From positions 107,689 to 171,688 of the forward strand of contig NZ_SRYZ01000004.1 of assembly GCF_004793475.1 (NCBI RefSeq): a DNA stretch of 64,000 bases. The letters are read 5' to 3'. The translations under genes were made by a program, and so were the position numbers. Under the pieces are notes generated by a model. The model had not been told where the DNA came from, made no database searches, and saw only the letters and a program-made list of their open reading frames with translations. This DNA comes from Bacteroides muris (ex Afrizal et al. 2022) (lineage in GTDB: Bacteria; Bacteroidota; Bacteroidia; Bacteroidales; Bacteroidaceae). Each line of letters opens with the position of its first letter. Positions within the stretch are counted from its first letter, which is position 1. Of this stretch, positions 52,558 through 60,591 are shown one piece after another.

Positions 52558-53490
52558 ATGTTTTATCATGTAAAAGATTTGCAGTTCAATGCCCGGGTAT
52601 CAAGACCCGATCCACGTTTTGCACGTGTAATGCTCGAGGCATTCGGTGGAGCGAACGGAGAATTGAAATCTGCTTTGCAGTATTTCGTGCAGGCTTTCAG
52701 TTGCCATAATCCATTTCCGGATAAGTATGACATGCTGATGGATATCGCTACTGAAGAATTCGGCCATCTGGAAATTGTGGGAGCCACTATCCAGATGCTT
52801 CTGGGAAAGGTAAACGGAGAAATGAAGGATGCTCTTGAAGATACGCCGCTTCATACAATGATGAGTGGTAAATCAGCCAAAGAAGAGTTAATTCATCAAG
52901 CATTCACCAACCCGCAGTTCCTGGTAGGTGCTCCCGGCAGTCCGGCTTTGACAGATAGTAACGGAAACCCCTGGTGTGCTACCTACGTATCTGCTACAGC
53001 CGAACTTACAGTGGATTTGCGTTCCAATATGGCAGGAGAGGCTCGTGCTAAGATAGGTTACGAAAACCTTCTTCAGCTGACAGACGATCCTTTGGTAAAG
53101 GAAACGCTCGGATTCCTTATGGCCCGTGAGGTGACGCACTACCAGCAGTTTGAGGCGGCTTTGGCAACAATCCAGCCCAATTTCCCACCGGGAGTATTTC
53201 AAACCTCCCCCAGATATAGCAACCTGTATTTCGATTTGTCGAAAGGAGAAGACGCCCGCGGACCTTGGAATGAGGGCGAGAGTACGCAACTGAAAGAGCA
53301 GTGGCAATATATAGAAAAGCCGCTTGAAGAAGTGAGGAGTACCAACGGATTGCTGGACAGAAAACCGGAAGGCACGGACCGTTCGGAAAAGAATATTGCC
53401 AAGAAAGAAGCACATTTGTCTAAAGAGCGTAGTGGGCAGGTTCTGTCGGCTACTCCGGAGGAGAAGGCATCTTGGTGCAAATATCAGTGA
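52558..53490 (+). CDS. Manganese catalase
   Basis: A 310-residue non-heme di-manganese catalase that dismutates hydrogen peroxide. The four-helix ferritin-like core has the expected metal ligands: the Glu residues near the first helix, DIATEEFGHLEIV in the second, and FLMAREVTHYQQFEAAL later. The N-terminal FARVMLEAFGGANGELKSALQY stretch is characteristic. The C-terminal tail is charged. It lies inside the stress islet, 32 bp after the cysteine-rich gene. It gives oxygen tolerance to an anaerobe. Confidence 0.93.
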   Translation: MFYHVKDLQFNARVSRPDPRFARVMLEAFGGANGELKSALQYFVQAFSCHNPFPDKYDMLMDIATEEFGHLEIVGATIQMLLGKVNGEMKDALEDTPLHTMMSGKSAKEELIHQAFTNPQFLVGAPGSPALTDSNGNPWCATYVSATAELTVDLRSNMAGEARAKIGYENLLQLTDDPLVKETLGFLMAREVTHYQQFEAALATIQPNFPPGVFQTSPRYSNLYFDLSKGEDARGPWNEGESTQLKEQWQYIEKPLEEVRSTNGLLDRKPEGTDRSEKNIAKKEAHLSKERSGQVLSATPEEKASWCKYQ

Positions 53491-53547
53491 ATTGAAAGAA
53501 ACATCGGTTTATAACCGCTGTGATTATTAACCATAAACCATTTAATT

Positions 53548-53658
53548 ATGAACAAGAAAAATGAAAAGAAACAGGAAGAGGTAAAGAACACGAAGAAGAG
53601 TGTTCAGGCCAAAGAGTGTAAGTCTTCAACTTCATGCAAAAAGGCAGAGAAGAAGTAA
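53548..53658 (+). CDS. 36-residue lysine-rich peptide
   Basis: A very short frame of extreme composition: MNKKNEKKQEEVKNTKKS, then VQAKECKSSTSCKKAEKK. It has 14 lysines and two cysteines spaced C-x5-C. It is preceded by the same TTAACCAT...TTTAATTATG leader style as its neighbours and is followed by a 14-bp hairpin, so it looks like a real transcribed gene. No family is recognised. It could bind DNA, RNA or metal. Confidence 0.55.
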   Translation: MNKKNEKKQEEVKNTKKSVQAKECKSSTSCKKAEKK

Positions 53659-53683
53659 GAGTTTGAAACCTTAAAGTTTGTAC

Positions 53684-53716
53684 AGACTGTCCGGGAACTA
53701 CATTCCCGGACAGTCT
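53684..53716 (+). terminator. 14-bp hairpin between small stress genes
   Basis: AGACTGTCCGGGAA and TTCCCGGACAGTCT form a perfect 14-bp stem with a 5-nt loop. The trailing U-run is weak. It may attenuate transcription of the following lipoprotein gene. Confidence 0.7.
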
Positions 53717-53734
53717 TAAAATAATTAAATTTTG

Positions 53735-54031
53735 ATGAGTATGAAAAAGTTATTGTTTGCAATTTTGGTATTGACACTGGTAGTGTCTTTCACGTCTTGT
53801 CGTGACAAGAAAGAGCAGAAAAAAGTGGAATATCAAGTAGAAAAAGTTAAAAGTGATGTCAATAATGCAGCTGACAAGGTGTCTGATAAAGTTCAGGATG
53901 GCGCCGATGCTGTAAAGGACGCTTGGAAAGATACGAAGAAAGATGTCAGACAAGGTGCTGAAAAGGCCAAGAAGGAGATAAAGGAAGGATATAATGACGT
54001 GAAAAAGGAAGTTGAGAAGAAGCTTGACTGA
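53735..54031 (+). CDS. Amphipathic-helix lipoprotein (LEA/CsbD-like style)
   Basis: A lipoprotein of about 98 residues (signal MKKLLFAILVLTLVVSFTSC, Met at 53741 possible, lipobox Cys). The mature part is one long charged helix with 11-residue-type repeats (DVNNAADKVSDKVQDGADAV, KDAWKDTKKDVRQGAEKAKK). This composition resembles LEA, apolipoprotein-like and YtxH proteins that protect membranes or proteins under drying or envelope stress. It belongs to the stress islet. Confidence 0.75.
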   Translation: MSMKKLLFAILVLTLVVSFTSCRDKKEQKKVEYQVEKVKSDVNNAADKVSDKVQDGADAVKDAWKDTKKDVRQGAEKAKKEIKEGYNDVKKEVEKKLD

Positions 54032-54084
54032 TTCTTTGGAATGTATTGTTATGTCGGTAGTAATTTTTTGTATATAAGTATATT

Positions 54085-54291
54085 ATGGTTGGATTTGTAA
54101 TATGGATTGTAGGATTGGTACTGACTATCAGAGCAGCTCTCGAAATATGGCGTATTCATGCGCCGGCAGAAAGAAAGCTGATAGCCATTGTCCTGGTGCT
54201 TCTCACCAGTTGGGTGGGACTGCTGTTCTATTACTTTTACGGCAAACCCCGTATGCCACAGTGGCTGGGCGTTGGCTTCGAAAGGTATTGA
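54085..54291 (+). CDS. PLDc_N-type small membrane protein
   Basis: A 68-residue protein with two membrane helices and the PLDc_N (phospholipase D nuclease N-terminal) pattern. A short charged linker (HAPAERKLI) lies between the helices, followed by the WVGLLFYYFYGKP motif. Such stand-alone proteins are common in stress clusters and have no known activity. It is last in the islet, before a bidirectional terminator. Confidence 0.8.
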   Translation: MVGFVIWIVGLVLTIRAALEIWRIHAPAERKLIAIVLVLLTSWVGLLFYYFYGKPRMPQWLGVGFERY

Positions 54292-54319
54292 TGGCTGTAT
54301 AGCCGTTTATGTTGACTGG

Positions 54320-54384
54320 AATATCCCAAAACAAAAATGCGTTGGTTGGCAGTAGTGGCCGATTCGTTTTTGTTTTGGGATATT
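54320..54384. terminator. Bidirectional terminator between convergent units
   Basis: An 18-bp perfect inverted repeat (54320-54337 with 54367-54384) with A and T tracts on both sides and a 29-nt loop. It separates the stress islet from the convergent oxidoreductase gene. Confidence 0.85.
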
Positions 54385-54415
54385 TGTATGGGAGAATGGG
54401 CGTTAAGGTGTGCCC

Positions 54416-55639
54416 TTACCAGTATTTCCCGATTCTTTCGTAACCGAAGACCCGGCTGCGTTCATCCTTGATGCCTTGCAGCTGATTGCAGATTATTTGT
54501 GCTCCGATCATGCTGAAAGTGATTCCGTTTCCACCATATCCCAGGTCGAAGAACAGTCGCTCTTTGCCGGGCCAGTTGCCGATGAAAGGCAATCCGTCTT
54601 TGGTAGTGCTGAATGTGCCGCACCATGCCATTTCCGTTTTGAAAGGTATGTCAGGTAACAGTTTTCCGAATTTCTTCTCCAGGATACGGGTTTTCTTTCT
54701 GAGTAGCGAATCACGGCGCTGCGGAGCACTGAACTTTTCATCTTCGCCACCTATGATAATCCGGTTTCCGTCGGTGGTGCGGATATATAGATACGGGTCG
54801 GCCGTTTCCCAAATCAGGCAATGTGTCGGCCATAGGTGTTCCGGAGCTACCGGATGTGATATGAGTGCATAGGTAGAAGTCAGTTCCATGATTTCCTGCG
54901 GAAGAAATTGCCCGGCTTCAAATCCGGCGGCTACGATTATATATCCGCATCTGATTTTATGTCCTTTGTCTGTTGTCATGATGCAGCCGTCAGGCGTTTC
55001 CTTGTATTCCTTGATATCGGTATGGGTGAAGACATTCAGTCCGTTTTCCTTCATATTGTGAGCCAGCAGTCCGGTTGCGGCTCTGTAGGCATCCATCTGT
55101 GCGGAAGATTCGTTTACAAGGGCATTGCCGGATACTTCCACGTGATATTGTTCTCTGACCTCTTTTTGCTTGAGTAGAGTGACCGGTAATTTATGCTTTT
55201 CCCGTATCTCATATTCTTGTTTCAGTAGCTTGTTGTCTGCCGGGCTACTGGCGTAAAAAAGGCTGGGAAGTTGCTCATAGCCGGCATTGACACCCGTTTC
55301 TTCCAATACTTTTTTAATATCAGTGATGGATTGCAGGCATGCCCGGTAAGCTGTTACAGCATTTTTTTCGCCAATCATTGCTGCCATCCGGCAAAGTGGA
55401 ACGTCTATTTCATATTGTAGCAAAGCGGTACTGGCTGCGGAGCTTCCGGTTGCGATGCTGCGCTTGTCAATCACGCAGCATTCTATTCCGGCACGACACA
55501 ATTCGTGTGCCATCAAGGCTCCTGTTATGCCGGAACCTATGACGGCCACATCTGTTGAAAAATCCTCCTCCAAAGGGTGGAAATAGTCTAATAAGGAATT
55601 TCTGATAATCCAATAGGGTAATCCTGAGTGTAAGTCCAT
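54416..55639 (-). CDS. FAD-dependent oxidoreductase (DAO family)
   Basis: A 407-residue D-amino-acid-oxidase/glycine-oxidase-type flavoprotein. The ADP-binding loop VAVIGSGITGALMAHEL lies at about 31-47 and is followed by VIDKRSIATGSSAASTALLQ. The C-terminal FAD-binding strand GLPFIGNWPGKERLFFDLGYGGNGITFSMIG is complete. No Rieske domain follows. It has no signal peptide. The substrate could be a D-amino acid, sarcosine or another secondary amine. It is a single-gene unit bounded by terminators on both sides. Confidence 0.88.
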   Translation of the reverse strand: MDLHSGLPYWIIRNSLLDYFHPLEEDFSTDVAVIGSGITGALMAHELCRAGIECCVIDKRSIATGSSAASTALLQYEIDVPLCRMAAMIGEKNAVTAYRACLQSITDIKKVLEETGVNAGYEQLPSLFYASSPADNKLLKQEYEIREKHKLPVTLLKQKEVREQYHVEVSGNALVNESSAQMDAYRAATGLLAHNMKENGLNVFTHTDIKEYKETPDGCIMTTDKGHKIRCGYIIVAAGFEAGQFLPQEIMELTSTYALISHPVAPEHLWPTHCLIWETADPYLYIRTTDGNRIIIGGEDEKFSAPQRRDSLLRKKTRILEKKFGKLLPDIPFKTEMAWCGTFSTTKDGLPFIGNWPGKERLFFDLGYGGNGITFSMIGAQIICNQLQGIKDERSRVFGYERIGKYW

Positions 55640-55663
55640 AATGTAATCTGTTTTATTAATTTC

Positions 55664-55713
55664 CCCCTCACTTTCTTTCTATCGCTAAAAGCGGAAAGAA
55701 AATGAGGGGGATT
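55664..55713. terminator. Hairpin between OmpA and oxidoreductase genes
   Basis: CCCCCTCA pairs with TGAGGGGG, extended by TTTCTTTC/GGAAAGAAA, with a loop at the center. It lies 3' of the OmpA gene and 5' of the oxidoreductase gene. Confidence 0.6.
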
Positions 55714-55765
55714 AAGAAAAGTCATTTATCTCGTTCGGAATCGGGCATCCGTTTGCAAAAGGAGG

Positions 55766-56908
55766 TTATTTGCCTTCTTCGATGGTACAGATGCTGACGC
55801 GGTTCCAGTCCGGTTCGGAGAACATGTCGCCGATTCCCTGGCCTTCGGAGGCAATGCGGGTGTCATCGATCTTGTATTTTCTTACAAGTATGTTCTTCAC
55901 GGCTTCGGCACGTGCTTTCGCCAGTTTCTCGTTGAAGGCAAGGTTGCCTTCGGGAGAAGCATACCCTTTGATGATGACTTTGGCTTCAGGATGTTTCTTC
56001 ATGTAAGTGGCCACGCGCTCTACGTTAGGCAGCTGAGAGGCGTCGACTGCCGACTTCCCTTGTCTGAAGGTAACGATGGATTCCGGAATGCGGTTGTTCT
56101 TCACCACGGTTTCCACGTTGGCGGCTTGGCTTCTGCAGTCGGCCAGCTCTTTTTGCAGGTTGCTTGCTTGCTGCATGGCATTGTCCAGCTGCATGTCCTT
56201 GTCATTCAATTGTGACCGCAGGCCGTTGACTGCATCATTCAGTTCGGCTACTTCCATGGCGTCATAGGGGCGTGCATTGGTAAAATGGTGTCTGCCGTTG
56301 CTGCTCATGAAGTGGTAGGTCAGTCCGGCGGTCAGTTCGAAGCTGGCGTTGTTGGCGTTGAAACGGCTTTTGGCTCTGCTGAAGTCTCCCTGCATGTCAT
56401 ATACGATGGCCGGTTTGATGCCCAGTGTCCATGCTTTCTCTTCACCCAGATTGAAGTTCAGGTTCAGGCCGAGGCGTGTGGACCAGGAGTTCGTATCACC
56501 AGGGCCATTCTGGTAGTAATGCAGCCAGCCGATGCCCGACACTGTTTCGATTTCGAAGACGCGTGGTTCTCCGGTGTATCCTCCAAACAGATTCATCAGA
56601 TTGACTTTTCCGAGCAAGCTTACTTCGGAGGCGTCGAAAGCGGTTTTGCTGGCCGAGGTGTTTACATATCCCATGCCTTGAATGCCTAGGCCGAAGATGG
56701 GAGTAAGTTGTTTGCCTATCCCGAATCCGAAGGCCGGTCGGGCATTTTTAAAGAAAGCGCTGTGGGTAAGAGGTGTTACGGCACCGGTTTTCAGTTCAAT
56801 AGACCAGTTATCGCCAGGGCGTGTGCCTTCAAGGGCTGTACGGTCATTTTGCGCGTGCATGGCAAGGGTTCCCATGCTGAGTGCTAAAACAAAGATAGAT
56901 TTTTTCAT
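55766..56908 (-). CDS. Major OmpA-family outer-membrane protein
   Basis: A 380-residue protein with a signal peptide (cleaved after MHAQ near 20) and an N-terminal 8-strand beta-barrel (about 30-205). A coiled-coil linker (VAELNDAVNGLRSQLNDKDM) follows, and then a C-terminal OmpA peptidoglycan-binding domain (VIIKGYASPEGNLAFNEKLA, KARAEAVKNIL, and DWNRVSICTIEEGK). The last part deviates from the classical NRRV ending. It tethers the outer membrane to the wall. It is monocistronic. Confidence 0.92.
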   Translation of the reverse strand: MKKSIFVLALSMGTLAMHAQNDRTALEGTRPGDNWSIELKTGAVTPLTHSAFFKNARPAFGFGIGKQLTPIFGLGIQGMGYVNTSASKTAFDASEVSLLGKVNLMNLFGGYTGEPRVFEIETVSGIGWLHYYQNGPGDTNSWSTRLGLNLNFNLGEEKAWTLGIKPAIVYDMQGDFSRAKSRFNANNASFELTAGLTYHFMSSNGRHHFTNARPYDAMEVAELNDAVNGLRSQLNDKDMQLDNAMQQASNLQKELADCRSQAANVETVVKNNRIPESIVTFRQGKSAVDASQLPNVERVATYMKKHPEAKVIIKGYASPEGNLAFNEKLAKARAEAVKNILVRKYKIDDTRIASEGQGIGDMFSEPDWNRVSICTIEEGK

Positions 56909-57395
56909 AATTAAAAATAAATTAATGGTAATACAATAAAATATATGTCACACGCGGTATATTGTCATTTGTGTAGTTGTGATTGTACACAAAGTGATAA
57001 ATAACTTTGTTGCTCGATGTCATCTAAAAAAACAGTTCGTCAAAAAAGATAGTTCGAGCGACTGAAATGAATTTAACATCTATTTAATGATTTGAATGGT
57101 TCCCAAGAACTGCATTGAAGTTTGAAAACACTTCATGTATATAAACGATAAGTATCGGCTGCTTGTTTAGAAACTGTTTTGATTTTACTCGATAAATTTG
57201 TTTGGATTCTTCTCCTTCTGGAAGGAGGAGTCCCCGTAGGGGGAGGTGGTAGGTCAAACAACAAATACCTATGAATCATAAAACAACAAGGATTTCTTCA
57301 AAACAATTTCTTAATTTTTGCTTGAAAAGTTTTTCTATTCCGCTTTTTTTGATTTTCTTTTCGGTCTGTTATAATGAATTGCACATAAATCGACG
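56909..57395. other. Intergenic region with REP-like hairpin
   Basis: 487 bp without a supported ORF. It contains the REP-like CTCCTTC/GAAGGAG hairpin at 57212-57227, followed by CCCC/GGGG pairing, and an outer TTTGTTTGG...TCAAACAACAAA inverse match. Composition falls toward AT-rich here, the start of the low-G+C region. Confidence 0.55.
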
Positions 57396-58478
57396 ATGAA
57401 GAAAGATTGGAAACTGCTATTGATGTACGCATTCATAGGTATTGTGGCGGCAGGGGTCGCCGGTTGTTTTCTGTACAAACACCGGCTGAAGTTTTGGCAG
57501 ATGCAGGCGCGTAGTGTTTTTCCCGTGGCTTTGCAAGAGGGGTTGCAGAAGTGGAAGGAGATTGATGTGCATCGCAGTATGTCGGGGAATGTGCGGTTGC
57601 CGGATGATTCCGTTGGCATGGAGAAGAAACCGATAAAAGTGTCGTTAGAAAGCGAATACGGCAAAAGAGACTATTGGATTCCGTATGAGAAATACTCTCG
57701 GAATATAGAACAGGCTTTTGAATTAAGAGGAATATGCTCTTATCTTCTGCATGTATCTCCTCCGAATGCCGATTCGTTGAATATGTTTTGGAAGAATCGG
57801 TTGGCTGCAATGGGATTTTCCGGAACAACGGTCGTACGCATTTCCGTGTCAGACTGGCAGGAACGCGAGTCTTATACTTATTCTGCCGATTCTTCTTATC
57901 TGTCCAAATCGGATAGTCTGTCCGTTTATTATATAGGATGCAGATGTGAGGTTGGGGTGACCGGATACCTTTATCATCCTTGGTGGACGGTTCTTTCCTG
58001 GAAGGAGATGGCTTTGATGGTTGCCTTGATTGTTTCTTGTATTCTCTTGTTCTTTATGCGGGGGTATGTGTATAGGGTTTATTATCGTCTTTTTGTTAAG
58101 GAAAAGCACATCGTGATAGAAAAGGAAGTTCCTGTGGTTGTTGGTCGCGAGAGCCGTCCACATACTTATCGGTTGGAAGAAGGTGTGTACTTTGATGCCG
58201 ATTCCCGGTTGTTGAAGAAGGGAGATGATGTCGTAAAGTTGGCGCCATTGCTTGCCCGATTGCTGCAAGGTTTCCTGGATGCGGAAAATTATACGTTGTC
58301 TAATGATGAAATTCTGCATTTATTGTGGCCGGATGGTAGTGGTACTCAGGATAAATTGTATCAGAATATAAAAAGATTGCGTAATTATTTGTCAAAGATT
58401 TCCATTTGTACGGTTGAAGGTGAAAAGTTCGTCTATCACTTAAAAATCCATCGTTCCATCAAGGAATATCCTGCCTGA
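57396..58478 (+). CDS. Membrane-anchored winged-helix (OmpR/PhoB-type) regulator
   Basis: A 360-residue protein. An N-terminal membrane helix (LLLMYAFIGIVAAGVAGCFL) is followed by a periplasmic domain of about 185 residues, a second helix (MALMVALIVSCILLFFMRGY) and a cytoplasmic C-terminal winged-helix domain. The latter includes FDADSRLLKKGDDVVKLAPL, then LLARLLQGFLDAENYTLSND and EILHLLWPDGSGTQDKLYQN. This ToxR/CadC-like topology senses outside and binds DNA directly. It immediately precedes direct and inverted 10-bp repeats and the first NVEALA peptide gene, so it is the likely regulator of the peptide locus. Confidence 0.85.
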   Translation: MKKDWKLLLMYAFIGIVAAGVAGCFLYKHRLKFWQMQARSVFPVALQEGLQKWKEIDVHRSMSGNVRLPDDSVGMEKKPIKVSLESEYGKRDYWIPYEKYSRNIEQAFELRGICSYLLHVSPPNADSLNMFWKNRLAAMGFSGTTVVRISVSDWQERESYTYSADSSYLSKSDSLSVYYIGCRCEVGVTGYLYHPWWTVLSWKEMALMVALIVSCILLFFMRGYVYRVYYRLFVKEKHIVIEKEVPVVVGRESRPHTYRLEEGVYFDADSRLLKKGDDVVKLAPLLARLLQGFLDAENYTLSNDEILHLLWPDGSGTQDKLYQNIKRLRNYLSKISICTVEGEKFVYHLKIHRSIKEYPA

Positions 58479-58486
58479 ATGGTGTT

Positions 58487-58556
58487 CTGACAAAATCTGA
58501 CAAAATCTGACATTTTCAACTTTTTGTTTGATTGTCAGTTTTTGTCAGGTTGAAAA
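58487..58556 (+). promoter_or_regulatory. Operator-like repeats upstream of the peptide locus
   Basis: CTGACAAAAT occurs twice at 58487 and 58497, with CTGACATTTT at 58507, all 10 bp apart. Inverse TTGTCAG follows at 58532 and 58542, again 10 bp apart. TTTTCAAC (58513) and GTTGAAAA (58549) add an outer inverted pair. The tandem layout with one-turn spacing suits an OmpR/PhoB-type dimer. Confidence 0.65.
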
Positions 58557-58589
58557 TTTGGATGGAGTTTTTCTTTTCCATTAACTTTG
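58557..58589 (+). promoter_or_regulatory. Perfect Bacteroides promoter of the NVEALA locus
   Basis: TTTG (58557-58560), 21 nt, then TAACTTTG (58582-58589). It starts one base after the operator-like repeats end and lies 22 bp before the first peptide start. Confidence 0.8.
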
Positions 58590-58611
58590 CTCTATCATTC
58601 AATCAATAAAC

Positions 58612-58836
58612 ATGGAAAAAATGAAAAAGAAAATTCTATTTACAGTTTTGTTTTCGGCGGCTGTAGTCGCTTCCTTTCAATTAGGTGCTGAACATGAAAA
58701 GTTGGACAGTCTGATGCTTGAGAATATAGAGGCTTTGGCATCGGGTGAAGAAGCGGAACTTATAAATTGTATTGGAAGTGGTTCTGTGGATTGTCCCATA
58801 GATCATGTGAAAGTCTATTTAGTTCAATATCGTTGA
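58612..58836 (+). CDS. NVEALA-type small exported peptide 1
   Basis: A 74-residue peptide with a lysine-rich start and a hydrophobic signal segment (KKKILFTVLFSAAVVASFQL). The family leader motif LMLENIEALASGEE follows, a variant of NVEALASGE, then a core of about 28 residues with two cysteines (NCIGSGSVDC). NVEALA proteins are known in Bacteroides but have no established function. It has a perfect promoter upstream. Its leader differs from the other two peptides, so it is an older paralog. Confidence 0.8.
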   Translation: MEKMKKKILFTVLFSAAVVASFQLGAEHEKLDSLMLENIEALASGEEAELINCIGSGSVDCPIDHVKVYLVQYR

Positions 58837-58959
58837 CTATGCGACATCCTTTCCACATCCGGGTGCAGGGAAGACAGAGCGGTGGTGCTCGATTTGCATG
58901 GCAAGGCATCCGATGAGATGCTTTCTGTGGAAAATATTCGAAGGATGAGCCGCTTATAG
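58837..58959 (+). pseudogene. Possible gene fragment
   Basis: A 40-codon frame without a start, directly after the peptide-1 stop, reading CDILSTSGCREDRAVVLDLH and then GKASDEMLSVENIRRMSRL. It is richer in G+C than its neighbours. It may be the tail of a lost gene. The downstream part of this gap (58960-59082) shows no ORF, only a G+C-rich stretch. Confidence 0.25.
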
Positions 58960-59082
58960 AATATCAGATACAATGAATAAAAGAAAATATAAAAAGGGAT
59001 GAAGAGGAGCGGACGGCTAACGTTTTGTTGGCCCATTGCGTACCGCCCGTTCCGTAACCCACCCTGGAAAGGAGGTTTCGGC

Positions 59083-59324
59083 AAAGATAACGATTTAAAT
59101 TGAACAAGCAACATGTTTGCTTTTCCGTTGAAAGGATAGATACGGAAACAGATAAGAATTACAATACTTAAAACTAAAAAGTAAGAATTATGAAAAAAAT
59201 AATGAGAGTAGCTTTTGTTGCTGCATTTGCTGCGATTGCAGGATATGGTATTTATACGAATCAGAAAGTTGATACAATGTCGGATTTGATGCTGGCTAAT
59301 GTGGAAGCGTTGGCGAGTGGTGAG
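59083..59324 (+). repeat. 242-bp direct repeat, copy 1 (leader cassette)
   Basis: Identical to 61474-61715. It includes 107 bp upstream of the peptide start and the first 45 codons, up to and including the Glu of the ASGE motif. The identity ends exactly at a codon boundary. Confidence 0.95.
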
Positions 59325-59435
59325 AGTTCAGGTGGTTCATGTGAAGAAGTATGCTACCCCTGCACAAATTGGCAATGTACAAGAATCCTTGGAGGAGTAA
59401 CGTCTGTTTGTACTCAATATAGAAAAAATAAATAA
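59190..59435 (+). CDS. NVEALA-type small exported peptide 2 (cysteine-rich core)
   Basis: An 81-residue peptide. The leader is MKKIMRVAFVAAFAAIAGYG, then IYTNQKVDTMSDLMLANVEA and LASGE. The core of 36 residues has five cysteines (GGSCEEVCYPCTNWQC... and one near the end). The leader DNA is identical to that of peptide 3, while the core differs almost completely. Cleavage after the SGE region and export are inferred. A hairpin terminator follows at 59454, and a propeller lipoprotein gene comes next. Confidence 0.85.
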   Translation: MKKIMRVAFVAAFAAIAGYGIYTNQKVDTMSDLMLANVEALASGESSGGSCEEVCYPCTNWQCTRILGGVTSVCTQYRKNK

Positions 59436-59453
59436 TAAGATAGATAGAAGAAT

Positions 59454-59488
59454 AAGTATTGGCAATTTATTTGCCAATACTTGTTTTT
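59454..59488 (+). terminator. Intrinsic terminator/attenuator after peptide 2
   Basis: AAGTATTGGCAA and TTGCCAATACTT form a 12-bp perfect stem with a 5-nt loop, followed by G and five T. It lies between the peptide gene and the propeller lipoprotein gene. Confidence 0.8.
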
Positions 59489-59502
59489 AAAAATGTAAAA
59501 AT

Positions 59503-60549
59503 ATGAAGGATAGAATTTTATTGTTATTATTGGGAACTAGCATATTATTTTCTTGTTCACAAAAAGAAAGATACTTGGATGCTCAATCTTTTAATTTTAA
59601 TGATTTTGAGGCTGAAATAGAGTTGAAAGGTAAAACATTAGAATTTGATGATTTGATTATGAATCCAATCGGATTGCAGGTTTATGATTCAATTCTGATA
59701 ACATTGGAATATGGAGGCGAAAGTTTATGTAATATATATAATCTGAATACAAAAAAGAAAATTGGTGGGCGTTTGACGAAAGGGCAAGGACCGAATGAAA
59801 TGCTGATGCCTTCATTTATAGATAATGATGGGGAAAGTATACAGATAATTGATATGGCGACTTCTACAATTTATAATTATGACCTGATTGATTTTATAGA
59901 AAATGCAAATTCTCAACCGATATCTAAAATAAAGTTGGCAGAAAGCATAAATTCGGGGGCACAGATTCTTGGTGATAAATTTATAGGATATCCTTATTTT
60001 AAGGAGCGTCAATTGTATGTTTTTGATAAGGAAGGGAAGAAGATTGGTGAAATGGTAGATTTCCCGCGTTCAACTATAGATTATTCTGATATGGAAAGGA
60101 CAGATGCGTATTATATGGGATTTGCTACTAATGGGTCAGACAGGGTAGCCATCTGCTATTATATGACAGATTTGATTGAAATATATGATTCTGTCGGGGT
60201 TTTAAAGAATAGTATGCATGGACCTGAACATTTTTTCTCTTATTTCAAGGAGGAACATGATGCAGATGGGGTAACGTCTTATCCGGTAAAAGGTAAAAAT
60301 AGAGATTCTTATTTTGCACCGAGAAGTGCCGGAAGCCAGTTGTTTGTACTGTATAATGGAAGATATGTGGACGAAAAGGGGCATGATTCGTGTTGTAAAA
60401 AGTTGTTTTCGTTCTCATGGGATGGGAATCCGAAAAATGTGTATATTCTTGACGATGCAATATTTACATTTTGTGTAGATAAGAAAAAGCATAAAATCTA
60501 TGGTGTCGGTAATTCTCCGGACAATCATATTGTGGAGTATTCATATTGA
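59503..60549 (+). CDS. 6-bladed beta-propeller lipoprotein (BF3164/TolB-like_6 family)
   Basis: A 348-residue lipoprotein (lipobox LFSC near residue 18). The family pattern is visible in KKKIGGRLTKGQGPNEMLMPSFID, and repeated strand motifs run to the end (IYGVGNSPDNHIVEYSY). Such lipoproteins are encoded beside NVEALA peptides in Bacteroides, and the function is unknown. It is AT-rich. Its paralog at 61908 has the same order of motifs. A role in binding or presenting the exported peptide is inferred from position. Confidence 0.85.
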   Translation: MKDRILLLLLGTSILFSCSQKERYLDAQSFNFNDFEAEIELKGKTLEFDDLIMNPIGLQVYDSILITLEYGGESLCNIYNLNTKKKIGGRLTKGQGPNEMLMPSFIDNDGESIQIIDMATSTIYNYDLIDFIENANSQPISKIKLAESINSGAQILGDKFIGYPYFKERQLYVFDKEGKKIGEMVDFPRSTIDYSDMERTDAYYMGFATNGSDRVAICYYMTDLIEIYDSVGVLKNSMHGPEHFFSYFKEEHDADGVTSYPVKGKNRDSYFAPRSAGSQLFVLYNGRYVDEKGHDSCCKKLFSFSWDGNPKNVYILDDAIFTFCVDKKKHKIYGVGNSPDNHIVEYSY

Positions 60550-60591
60550 AAAGATTAGGCTGAATTTGGAATTTATACCTGATTTGTTGAC

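Noticed and set aside
58824..59114. 96-codon minus-strand ORF after peptide 1
   Set aside because: It is antisense to the peptide stop and to the repeated leader segment, and its start lies inside the 242-bp repeat; composition is not gene-like.
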